Source: Parerythrobacter lacustris
GTDB taxonomy: Bacteria; Pseudomonadota; Alphaproteobacteria; Sphingomonadales; Sphingomonadaceae
Direction: 5' to 3'
Length of the DNA stretch: 64,000 nt
NCBI RefSeq assembly: GCF_024626475.1
Contig: NZ_JANKHH010000001.1
Location: 124,001 to 188,000, forward strand
A model generated the notes under the pieces. The model was not told the origin of the DNA, searched no databases, and worked only from the letters and a program-made list of their open reading frames with translations. Shown one piece after another: positions 48,446 through 56,395 of the stretch; position 1 is the first letter of the stretch; the number at the start of each line of letters is the position of its first letter. The translations under genes and the position numbers were made by a program.

Positions 48446-49832
48446 CCTTGCGCTGTTCGCGTTCCTGATCGCCTTTGTCGCGATCGGCTTCCGCCGCCCC
48501 TTTGTGTGGGTGCTGGCCTATCTCTATGTCGATATCCTTGCGCCGGGGAAGATGGGGTGGACGCTGATGCCGTCGATCCAGCCTTCGCTGCTGACCTTCA
48601 TTGCCGCCTTCGCCGGCTGGCTGCTGACCGATCCCAAGCATGGCAGCCGCTTCACCCTGCGGCAGGGCATCATGCTCGCGCTGCTGCTCTATTGCATGTG
48701 GACCACCGGTAATGCCGACTTCCCCGAATTCGCCGCGACCAAGTGGGAATGGGTGTGGAAGGCGCTGTTCTTCGCCATCTTCCTGCCGCTGACGATCACC
48801 ACAAGGACCCGGCTCGAAAGCGCGTTGCTGGTGATGGTGCTGACCGTCGGCGCGATCATCATCAGCGCGGGGATCAAGGTCGTGCTCGGAGGCGGCGGCT
48901 ACGAGAACGACCTGTTCTTCGTCAACGACAACAGCGGGCTCTACGAAAGCTCGACGCTGGCGACGGTGGCGGTCTGCATCATCCCCATCGTGCTGTGGTT
49001 CAACAAATATGGCACCGTCTTCCTGCCCGACTGGCGGGTGAAGCTGTTCTCCGCCGGGCTGATCTTCGCCTGCCTGCTGATGCCGGTCGGCACCGAGGCA
49101 CGCACCGGGCTGGTGTGCATCGCGGTGCTGCTGGTGCTCGCGCTGCGCGACGTCAAGCGGCGGCTGACCTTCATCGTCGCCGGCGCAACGCTCGGGCTGG
49201 TCGCGTTGCCGTTCCTGCCGCCGAGTTTCTACGAGCGCATGTCGACCCTCTCCAGCGCCGATGGCGACGAATCGGCTTCGACCCGGGTCGCGGTGTGGGA
49301 GTGGACGATCGATTACGTCACCGAGAATCCCACCGGCGGCGGGTTCGACGCCTTCCGCGGCAACAAGTTCACCTACAAGATGCCGGTGCGCGAGAAGCAG
49401 GGGAACACCGAAGCGGTCGAATACCAGGAAGTGACCGACGAAGCGCGCGCCTATCACTCGGCGGTGTTCGAGATGCTCGGCGAGCAGGGTTATCCCGGCC
49501 TCGCCTTGTGGCTGTGGCTCCACGCGCTCGGCCTGTGGCAGATGGAACGGTTGCGACGGCGCTGGCGCAAGCGGCTCAAGCTGGGCGAGGCCGAAGGGCG
49601 TGAATGGATCGCCCCGCTGGCGACCGCGCTGCAGTATTCGCAGATCGTCTATCTGGTCGGCTCGCTGTTCCAGGGCATCGCCTACCAGCCCTTCGTGCTG
49701 ATGATCGTCGGCCTGCAATGCGCCCTGTGGAGCTATTGCAAGCGGATCGATTCGCACGAAGCGCGCGAACGCCGTGCGATGCGTGCCGCTTCGAACCCGA
49801 TTCCGGCGGGCGATGCCGTAACGGCAGGTTGA
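48438..49832 (+). CDS. O-glycosylation/O-antigen ligase-like protein, exosortase-A associated
   Basis: A 464-residue integral membrane protein with about eleven hydrophobic segments. It has the pattern of the putative O-glycosylation ligase of exosortase-A systems: FRRPFVWVLAYLYVDILAPG at the N-terminus, GTEARTGLVCIAV, and the large periplasmic loop with ENPTGGGFDAFRGN and the motif AYHSAVFEMLGEQGYPG. Such proteins transfer or polymerise lipid-linked sugar chains. No exosortase or PEP-CTERM protein is in this window. Confidence 0.85.
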   Translation: MLDLALFAFLIAFVAIGFRRPFVWVLAYLYVDILAPGKMGWTLMPSIQPSLLTFIAAFAGWLLTDPKHGSRFTLRQGIMLALLLYCMWTTGNADFPEFAATKWEWVWKALFFAIFLPLTITTRTRLESALLVMVLTVGAIIISAGIKVVLGGGGYENDLFFVNDNSGLYESSTLATVAVCIIPIVLWFNKYGTVFLPDWRVKLFSAGLIFACLLMPVGTEARTGLVCIAVLLVLALRDVKRRLTFIVAGATLGLVALPFLPPSFYERMSTLSSADGDESASTRVAVWEWTIDYVTENPTGGGFDAFRGNKFTYKMPVREKQGNTEAVEYQEVTDEARAYHSAVFEMLGEQGYPGLALWLWLHALGLWQMERLRRRWRKRLKLGEAEGREWIAPLATALQYSQIVYLVGSLFQGIAYQPFVLMIVGLQCALWSYCKRIDSHEARERRAMRAASNPIPAGDAVTAG

Positions 49833-49916
49833 CGTAAACGGAAAGCGCGTTGCGCTGAGCGCCGTCATGGGCCATGAAGCCGCCAGTTTTTCACACTCGG
49901 CGACCAGGAGAGGCCA

Positions 49917-50366
49917 ATGACCCCGCAGGAACTCGCAGCCAAGACCGGCGAACATATCGGCACCAGCGAATGGGTGGAGATGAGCCAGGAGCGCATCAAC
50001 ATGTTCGCCGATGCGACCGGCGACCACCAGTTCATTCACATCAACGAAGAAGCCGCCAAGATGACCCCGTTCGGCGGCACCATCGCGCATGGCTTTCTGA
50101 CCCTGTCGATGATCCCCTATCTCGGCGCCAATTCGGACACGCCCAAGATCGACGGGGTGAAGATGGGCGTCAACTACGGCGGCAACAAAACGCGCTTCAT
50201 CTCGCCGGTGCGCAGCGGCAAGCGGATTCGCGGCCACTGGAAGCTGCTCGAAATGGTCGAGAAGCGCCCCGGCCAGTGGCAGCAGACCTGCGAGATCACC
50301 ATCGAGATCGAAGGCGAGGACAAGCCCGCGCTGATCTGCGAATGGATCACCCAGCTGTTTGTTTGA
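49917..50366 (+). CDS. MaoC-family (R)-specific enoyl-CoA hydratase
   Basis: A 149-residue hotdog-fold protein. The catalytic region is MFADATGDHQFIHINEEAA with the D and H of the hydratase 2 motif; GGTIAHGFLTLSMIP follows. It converts enoyl-CoA to (R)-3-hydroxyacyl-CoA and can feed polyhydroxyalkanoate synthesis from fatty-acid oxidation. An AGGAGAGG ribosome site is upstream. A repeat element lies between it and the thiolase gene, 114 bases away on the same strand. Confidence 0.9.
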   Translation: MTPQELAAKTGEHIGTSEWVEMSQERINMFADATGDHQFIHINEEAAKMTPFGGTIAHGFLTLSMIPYLGANSDTPKIDGVKMGVNYGGNKTRFISPVRSGKRIRGHWKLLEMVEKRPGQWQQTCEITIEIEGEDKPALICEWITQLFV

Positions 50367-50374
50367 TTTAGGGG

Positions 50375-50460
50375 GCGGCACCAGCCCACTCCCCCACCCG
50401 ACCACCCAAAGGTTACCCCTAGGTTCTGGGTGGTCGGGTGGGGGAGTGGGCTGGTGCCGC
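50375..50460. repeat. long palindromic intergenic repeat, copy 2
   Basis: Two perfect 34-base arms (50375-50408 and 50427-50460) around an 18-base centre. The arm reads GCGGCACCAGCCCACTCCCC then CACCCGACCACCCA, matching copy 1 at 24298-24382 over the core with only A/G and G/A changes that keep pairing. It lies just 8 bases after the MaoC stop and 20 bases before the thiolase start. The stop-proximal position could end the MaoC transcript or stabilise its end. Confidence 0.88.
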
Positions 50461-50480
50461 TCTCCGCAAGGAGAAAAGAA

Positions 50481-51665
50481 ATGTCACGTGACGCCGTCAT
50501 CGTTTCCACCGCCCGCACCCCGCTGACCAAGGCCGGGCGCGGTTCGTTCAACAACACGCTGGCCCCGACGCTGGGTTCGTTCTCGGTCAAGGCCGCGGTC
50601 GAGCGCGCCGGGCTCGAAGGCGGCGAGATCGACGACGTGCTGTTCGGCGCGGCGATGCAACAGGGTTCGCAGACGATGAACGTCGCGCGGCTTATCGCGC
50701 TGCGTTCGGGCCTGCCGGTGACCGTGCCGGGCATGACGATCGACCGCCAGTGCTCGAGCGGCCTGATGACCATTGCGACTGCCGCCAAGCAGATCATCGT
50801 CGACCGCCAGGACATCTGCGTCGCCGGCGGGATCGAGAGCATTTCCAAGGTCAGCGGCAGCGGCAAGGCCTTCATCGAGACCGATCCCGAACTGCTCGAA
50901 ATGCACAAGGACACCTACATGCCGATGATCGGCACGGCGGAAGTGGTGGCCAAACGCTACAACATCAGCCGCGAGGCGCAGGACGAGTATTCGCTCCAGT
51001 CGCAGCAGCGCACCGCCGCCGCGCAGGCTTCGGGCAAGTACGACGACGAGATCGTGCCGTGCAAGGCGACCATGGCGGTGATGAACAAGGAAACCAAGGA
51101 AGTCACCTTCCAGGAAGTCGTCGCCGCGAAGGACGAGTGCAACCGCCCCGACACCACGCTCGAAGGCCTCGCCAGCCTGAAGCCGGTAATGGGCGAAGGC
51201 TACACGATCACCGCGGGCAATGCGAGCCAGCTGGCCGACGGGTCCTCGGCCTGCGTGTTGATGGAAGCCAAGGTCGCCGAACAGCGCGGCCTGCAGCCGC
51301 TCGGCCGCTACGTCGGTATGGCGGTGGCGGGAACCGAGCCCGACGAAATGGGCATCGGCCCGGTCTTCGCCATCCCCAAGCTGCTCAAGGCGTTCGATCT
51401 CAAGATGGACGACATCGGCCTGTGGGAACTGAACGAGGCCTTCGCGGTGCAGGTGCTCTATTGCCGCGACACGCTCGGTATCCCCGACGAACTGCTCAAC
51501 GTCAACGGCGGTTCGATCTCGATCGGGCACCCCTTCGGCATGACCGGCGCGCGCTGCACCGGCCACGCGCTGATCGAAGGCAAGCGTCGCGGCGTGAAAT
51601 ATGCCGTGGTGACCATGTGCATCGGCGGCGGGCAGGGCGCGGCGGGGCTGTTCGAAGTCTTCTGA
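50481..51665 (+). CDS. acetyl-CoA acyltransferase (thiolase)
   Basis: A 394-residue thiolase. The acyl-enzyme cysteine is C91 in [11 protein letters not shown]; the second active-site block is [19 protein letters not shown] (H), and the C-terminal [10 protein letters not shown] carries the second cysteine. It cleaves 3-ketoacyl-CoA, or condenses two acetyl-CoA. A strong AAGGAG site lies 8 bases upstream of the ATG at 50481. It is not clear whether it serves fatty-acid oxidation or polyhydroxybutyrate synthesis. Confidence 0.95.
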   Translation: MSRDAVIVSTARTPLTKAGRGSFNNTLAPTLGSFSVKAAVERAGLEGGEIDDVLFGAAMQQGSQTMNVARLIALRSGLPVTVPGMTIDRQCSSGLMTIATAAKQIIVDRQDICVAGGIESISKVSGSGKAFIETDPELLEMHKDTYMPMIGTAEVVAKRYNISREAQDEYSLQSQQRTAAAQASGKYDDEIVPCKATMAVMNKETKEVTFQEVVAAKDECNRPDTTLEGLASLKPVMGEGYTITAGNASQLADGSSACVLMEAKVAEQRGLQPLGRYVGMAVAGTEPDEMGIGPVFAIPKLLKAFDLKMDDIGLWELNEAFAVQVLYCRDTLGIPDELLNVNGGSISIGHPFGMTGARCTGHALIEGKRRGVKYAVVTMCIGGGQGAAGLFEVF

Positions 51666-51689
51666 TCGCGTCCGAACTGGGATAAGGGT

Positions 51690-51719
51690 GGGCGGCTTTC
51701 GGGAAACCGGGGGCCGCCC
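51690..51719 (+). other. hairpin after the thiolase gene
   Basis: GGGCGGC and GCCGCCC pair over 7 bases. Inside, CGG-GAAA-CCG forms a smaller GNRA-loop hairpin. No T-run follows, so its role as a terminator is uncertain. It lies 24 bases after the thiolase stop and 33 bases before the lipoprotein gene. Confidence 0.35.
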
Positions 51720-51752
51720 GCTGCGTTTCGCGCAGGGAAAGGAAGCAACGAT

Positions 51753-52355
51753 ATGCGATTCGCGAGATTTTCCCTGTGGGCCTGCGCGGCATTGGCGCTC
51801 GCTTCGTGCGGCGGGCTGGACGAGGGTTCGGAGAGTGGCGATGCCCCGGCGCCGACGGCGGAACAGGCCGAGCTCAACGCCGCGCCGCAATTCGCTTCGA
51901 CCTACACCGATTTCGACCTTGCGAAGTGCGAGGTGCTAAGCGAGGAGCGCGAGGAAGGCTCCTCCGCCGAATACCGCTGCCCCGGCTTCGGCGAATTGCC
52001 GCTGCTGGTGCAGGAAGGCGACGGGCGCTTCGATCTCGATGCGGGGGGGGACGACGGCGGATTCCAGACCATCGGCGCGTTCAACGATATCGGTGATACG
52101 GTTGAATGGCGATTGAAGAACGGCCAGCCCTTCGCGGTGATCTTCCGCTTCCTCGACGTGACCGAGGAAGCCAAGGGGCGCACGGTGCTCGCGGTCGAGA
52201 CGGTGACCCGTTTGGGCCTGCCTGCCTGCCGCGTGGCGCAGATCGCGGGCGACACCCCTGACGCCAACCAGAAGGCACGCGAACTGGCCGATGCGGCCGC
52301 TACCGAGGGTTTTCGCTGCCCGGACGAGCCCGAACTGCTCGGCAACGCGCAATAG
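51753..52355 (+). CDS. hypothetical lipoprotein
   Basis: A 200-residue protein with a lipoprotein signal ending ALALASCGG (C19). The mature part has four further cysteines at AKCEV, YRCPGFG, LPACRVA and FRCPDEP, likely paired as disulfides in the periplasm. The segment YRCPGFGELPLLVQEGDG and the tail DANQKARELADAAATEG recur in uncharacterised alphaproteobacterial lipoproteins. No function is assigned. It is 28 bases upstream of a DUF4126 gene on the same strand. Confidence 0.72.
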   Translation: MRFARFSLWACAALALASCGGLDEGSESGDAPAPTAEQAELNAAPQFASTYTDFDLAKCEVLSEEREEGSSAEYRCPGFGELPLLVQEGDGRFDLDAGGDDGGFQTIGAFNDIGDTVEWRLKNGQPFAVIFRFLDVTEEAKGRTVLAVETVTRLGLPACRVAQIAGDTPDANQKARELADAAATEGFRCPDEPELLGNAQ

Positions 52356-52383
52356 CGACGAGATAGGAGCGAGGGGAACCGCG

Positions 52384-52986
52384 ATGGGGATCATGGAAAT
52401 CATCGGCATCGCGGGCAGCGTCAGCCTGCTGGCGGGCTGGCGGCTCTACCTGTGCATCTTTGCCACCGGGCTCGCGATGCGGTTCGACGCGCTGCCGGTG
52501 CCCGAAAACCTTGCCAGCCTCGCGGTGCTGGAAAACCCGTGGGTGATGGGGATCGCGGGCGTTGCCGCAGTGGCGGAATTCTTCGCCGACAAGGTCATGT
52601 GGCTCGATTCGGCGTGGGACGCGGTGCACACTTTCGTCCGCCCGGTCGGGGGCGCACTGCTCGCGCTGGCGATCGTCGACCCGTCGGATCCCGCGACGCA
52701 GGTCGTCGCCTTCCTGCTCGGCGGCGGGGCCAGCCTCCTCGCCCATGGCGGCAAGGCGAGCGCCCGCGCCGCGGTCAACACCAGTCCCGAACCGGTGAGC
52801 AATATCGCCGTCTCGACCGTCGAGGACGTAGCAACCGTGGGGTTGCTCTATCTCGCCTATGAATATCCCTATGTCGCGGGCGGGATCGCGCTGGTGCTGC
52901 TTGCACTGGCGATCTGGTTGCTGCTGATCGCGCGGCGGATCATCCGGAAACTGTTCGGCGCCGGGAAGCCCACCGAAACCGGCTAG
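52384..52986 (+). CDS. DUF4126 membrane protein
   Basis: A 200-residue protein with about five hydrophobic segments. Key stretches are IGIAGSVSLLAGWRLYLCIF, then DKVMWLDSAWDAVHTFVRP, and GGGASLLAHGGKASARAAVN followed by TSPEPVSN, which mark DUF4126. The family is of unknown function and inner-membrane located. GAGGGGA lies upstream of the ATG at 52384. It ends in a CTAG shared with the convergent phaZ gene. Confidence 0.85.
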   Translation: MGIMEIIGIAGSVSLLAGWRLYLCIFATGLAMRFDALPVPENLASLAVLENPWVMGIAGVAAVAEFFADKVMWLDSAWDAVHTFVRPVGGALLALAIVDPSDPATQVVAFLLGGGASLLAHGGKASARAAVNTSPEPVSNIAVSTVEDVATVGLLYLAYEYPYVAGGIALVLLALAIWLLLIARRIIRKLFGAGKPTETG

Positions 52987-54242
52987 GCGACCGCTTTCAG
53001 CTTTGCCTTGCCGTGCTTGGCAATGAAATCCTCGACCACCGGGGCAACCTTGGTGCGCCACTTGCTGCCGTTGAAGATGCCGTAATGGCCCGCGCCTTCG
53101 GCCATGTAGTAGCGCTTCCTGTTTTCGGTCAGGCCGGTTGCGAGGTGCAGCGCCGCCTTCGTCTGGCCGAGGCCCGAGATATCGTCCCGCTCGCCCTCGA
53201 TCGCGAGAATCGCGGTGCGGTCGATATCGCCCAAATCGACCCGTTTGCCGCGATGCTCGAATGTGCCATTGGGGATAGAGTGCTTCTGGAACACCTCTTC
53301 CACCGTCTGGAGGTAGAACTCGGCGGTCATGTCGCACACGCTGCGATATTCGTCGTAGAAATCCTTGGTCGCCTGCGCGCCGCCCTCGTCGCCGATGTTG
53401 AGATGCTTGAACATCTCGTAATGGCTCATCATGTGGCTGCCGAGGTTCATGCTCATGAAGCTCGCGAGCTGGAGGAAGCCGGGATAGACCTTACGCCCCG
53501 CGCCGCTGTATTGCATCGGCACGGTCGCGATCACTGTGTGGCGGAACCATTCGATCGGGCGCTCCATCGCGAGATCGTTGACCGTGGTCGGGCTTTCCCT
53601 GGTGTCGATCGGGCCGCCCATCATGGTCAGCGTCTGCGGCGCGGCGGGGTGGCTGTCGCGGTTCATGATTGCAGTGGTGGCCAGTGCGGGCACCGAGGGC
53701 TGGCACACCGCCATCATATGCGCACGCTCCCCGTTACCTTGGGACCCGATATGGTCGAGGAATTCGATCAGATAGTCGATATAGTCGTCGAGATCGAAAT
53801 GCCCCGCCTCGACCGGCACCATCTTCGCGTCGGCCCAGTCGGTGATGTAGACCTCGCAGCTTTCGACCATCCGCGCCACCGTGCCGCGCAGCAGGGTTGC
53901 GTAATGCCCGCTCATAGGGGCGACGATCAGCAGCTTGGGCGCATTGCCGGGCAGGCCTTCGCGGCGGAAGCGCTTGAGATCGCCGAACGGTTTGCCGAGC
54001 ACGGTCGATTCCTCGACCGGGAATGCCTTCGAACCGATCTCGACGAATTCGATCCCGAACGCCGGCTTGCCATAGGGCGCGGCGGCGTGGGCGAAGACTT
54101 CGAGCGCCGATGCCATCATCGAGCCCATGCCGAGATAGCCCATCGGCAGGCGCGGGTTGGACAGCATGCCCGCCCCGATCGAGGCCCAGGCGCTGGCGCT
54201 GTTGAGCCAGGCGCGCTGCAATTCATGGATGTGATAGAGCAA
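52983..54242 (-). CDS. phaZ: intracellular polyhydroxyalkanoate depolymerase
   Basis: A 419-residue PhaZ. It breaks down stored poly-3-hydroxybutyrate granules. The nucleophile cysteine is C180 in HMMAVCQPSVPALA, matching the C183 position of the Ralstonia enzyme; the N-terminus LLYHIHELQRAWL is typical. The start is read as TTG at 54240-54242, preceded by AGAGGA 7 bases upstream; the longer frame from an ATG at 54329 lacks the family N-terminus. Its C-terminal DDISGLGQ and GAGHYGIFNG are conserved. Its stop shares a CTAG with the DUF4126 stop. phaB is also in this window. Confidence 0.92.
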   Translation of the reverse strand: MLYHIHELQRAWLNSASAWASIGAGMLSNPRLPMGYLGMGSMMASALEVFAHAAAPYGKPAFGIEFVEIGSKAFPVEESTVLGKPFGDLKRFRREGLPGNAPKLLIVAPMSGHYATLLRGTVARMVESCEVYITDWADAKMVPVEAGHFDLDDYIDYLIEFLDHIGSQGNGERAHMMAVCQPSVPALATTAIMNRDSHPAAPQTLTMMGGPIDTRESPTTVNDLAMERPIEWFRHTVIATVPMQYSGAGRKVYPGFLQLASFMSMNLGSHMMSHYEMFKHLNIGDEGGAQATKDFYDEYRSVCDMTAEFYLQTVEEVFQKHSIPNGTFEHRGKRVDLGDIDRTAILAIEGERDDISGLGQTKAALHLATGLTENRKRYYMAEGAGHYGIFNGSKWRTKVAPVVEDFIAKHGKAKLKAVA

Positions 54243-54405
54243 TCCGAAGTCCTCTGCTGAAACCGTGCCCCGGCTTCTCGCGGGGCCTTTTGTGCACTGC
54301 ACACTGACCGATCCGGTAGCATTGTGCAACGCATCATTGGCGCGCCGGTGGGAAAAGCCCGCGCAAATGGTGGAATTCGCCGCGATGCCCCGCTAGGTCC
54401 GGCGC

Positions 54406-56277
54406 ATGGAAGCACAGCAAGACGAGATCGCCGAAGCCCCGCAGCCGCGGCGAAGCTCGATATTCTCGCGCCGGTCGGCCAAGGTGGAGGGCGAAGTGGC
54501 GGGTGAGGTAGAGGCCAAGCCGTCGAAGTCGCTCCGCCCGCTCAAGATGATCTATGTCGAGGCGGCGAAATACCCGACCCAGATCGCGTTTGCCTTCCTC
54601 GCGCTGCTCATCACCGCATCGGCGATGCTGGCCATTCCAGCGGGCTTCAAGCTGATCATCGACAAGGGTTTCTCGCAAGGCGGCGATCCGGCCGATATCG
54701 CGCGCTGGTTCCGTTACCTGCTACTAATCGTTCTGGTGCTGTCGATCGGCACGGCCTTGCGGTTCTATTTCGTCAGCTGGATCGGCGAGCGCGTGGTGGC
54801 CGATATCCGGCTGAAAGTGCAGCGCAATCTGCTCCGCCTCGCGCCGGGTTTCTACGAAGAGAACAGCCCGAAGGAAATCTCCAGCCGGATGACCTCGGAC
54901 ACGACGCTGATCGAGCAGGTGGTCGGGACCACCGTGTCGGTCGCGCTGCGCAATACGCTGATGGCGATCGGCGGGACGATCTACCTGTTTGTCCTCGCGC
55001 CGCAGATGACCATCGGTCTCGCGCTGGTGATCCCGGCGATCATCATCCCGATCACCCTCTTCGGGCGGCGGCTGCGCAATGTCTCGCGCACCAGCCAGGA
55101 CCGGGTGGCCGATGTCGGGGCGATGGTCACCGAGGTGCTTGGCGCGATGAAGATCGTCCAGGCGTTCAACCAGGAAGCGCGCGAGGGCGAGCGGTTCGAG
55201 GGCGCGGTCGAGCGGACCTTCGCGGTGGCCAAGCGCCGAATCCTGATTCGTGCGATCATGACCTCGGTCATCATCCTGATGATCTTCGGGTCGATCACGC
55301 TGCTGATGTGGCGCGGCGCGAACGGGGTCGCGACCGGCGAGATCAGCGGCGGGACCATCGCCGCCTTCGTGCTGACCGGCGGCCTGGTGGCGGGCGCGTT
55401 CGGTTCGCTGACCGAGGTTTACGGCGATCTCCTGCGCGGGGCCGGGGCGGCGAGCAGGCTCAACGAACTTCTGGAGGAAGAGCCGACCGTCGCCGTGCCC
55501 GAGCGCCCGCTCGCGCTGCCGGTGCCGCCGCGCGGGAACCTCTCGTTCCGCAATGTCACCTTCCGCTATCCGACCCGGCTGGAAACCGCCGCAATCAAGG
55601 ATTTCACGCTTGAGGTCGAACCGGGCGAGACGGTCGCCATCGTCGGCCCGTCGGGTGCGGGCAAATCGACCATCTTCCAGCTGGTCGAGCGGTTCTACGA
55701 CCCGCAGGCGGGCTCGATCCGGATCGACGGGGTTCCGCTGACCAGCGCCGACCCGGCGGACATCCGCCAGCGGATCGCGCTGGTGCCGCAGGACGGGGTG
55801 CTGTTCAGCGCCAATGCGCGCGACAATCTGCGCTACGGCAACTGGAACGCGAGCGACGAAGACATCTGGGAAGCCGCGCGCGCGGCCAATGCCGAGCGGT
55901 TCCTGCGCGAATTGCCCGAGGGACTCGACACCTATCTGGGCGAAAGCGGCACGCGGCTGTCGGGCGGGCAGCAGCAGCGCATCGCGATCGCCCGCGCGCT
56001 GCTGCGCGATGCGCCGATCCTGCTGCTCGACGAAGCGACCAGCGCGCTCGATGCCGAAAGCGAACGGCTGGTGCAGGACGCGCTCGACCGGCTGATGCGG
56101 GACCGCACGACGCTGGTCATCGCGCACCGGCTGGCGACCGTGCGTGCGGCGGACCGGATCGTGGTGATGGAAGACGGGCAGATCGTCGAGCAGGGCACCC
56201 ATGCGCAGCTGACCGGCGCGGGCGGGCTCTACAGCCGCCTCGCCAGCCTGCAATTCACCGACGGCAAGGCGGCCTAA
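54406..56277 (+). CDS. ABC transporter, fused permease and ATPase (MsbA-like half exporter)
   Basis: A 623-residue half-transporter with an N-terminal six-segment membrane domain (about residues 55-350) and a C-terminal ATPase. Walker A is GPSGAGKST (414-422), signature LSGGQQQRIAIARALL, Walker B ILLLDEATSALD, and H-loop IAHRLATV. Such exporters pump lipids, drugs or glycolipids. The substrate is not evident and msbA is only one possibility. An N-terminal 40-residue cytoplasmic extension is rich in charged residues. Confidence 0.92.
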   Translation: MEAQQDEIAEAPQPRRSSIFSRRSAKVEGEVAGEVEAKPSKSLRPLKMIYVEAAKYPTQIAFAFLALLITASAMLAIPAGFKLIIDKGFSQGGDPADIARWFRYLLLIVLVLSIGTALRFYFVSWIGERVVADIRLKVQRNLLRLAPGFYEENSPKEISSRMTSDTTLIEQVVGTTVSVALRNTLMAIGGTIYLFVLAPQMTIGLALVIPAIIIPITLFGRRLRNVSRTSQDRVADVGAMVTEVLGAMKIVQAFNQEAREGERFEGAVERTFAVAKRRILIRAIMTSVIILMIFGSITLLMWRGANGVATGEISGGTIAAFVLTGGLVAGAFGSLTEVYGDLLRGAGAASRLNELLEEEPTVAVPERPLALPVPPRGNLSFRNVTFRYPTRLETAAIKDFTLEVEPGETVAIVGPSGAGKSTIFQLVERFYDPQAGSIRIDGVPLTSADPADIRQRIALVPQDGVLFSANARDNLRYGNWNASDEDIWEAARAANAERFLRELPEGLDTYLGESGTRLSGGQQQRIAIARALLRDAPILLLDEATSALDAESERLVQDALDRLMRDRTTLVIAHRLATVRAADRIVVMEDGQIVEQGTHAQLTGAGGLYSRLASLQFTDGKAA

Positions 56278-56395
56278 TCGACCAACCGCCCTTGCGGCGC
56301 GATCAGTGGCGACACGACACGGCAGACCCGGCTATTGCAAGGTCATGGACTTGCGCCCGCACGCCGGGCAACGAATCTTCGGGAGACAGACTGAT

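Noticed and set aside
48210-50405. A 731-codon minus-strand frame opposite the ligase and MaoC genes
   Set aside because: Both plus-strand genes have strong family patterns and ribosome sites; the opposite frame is His/Asp/Arg-rich, typical of antisense reading in GC-rich DNA.
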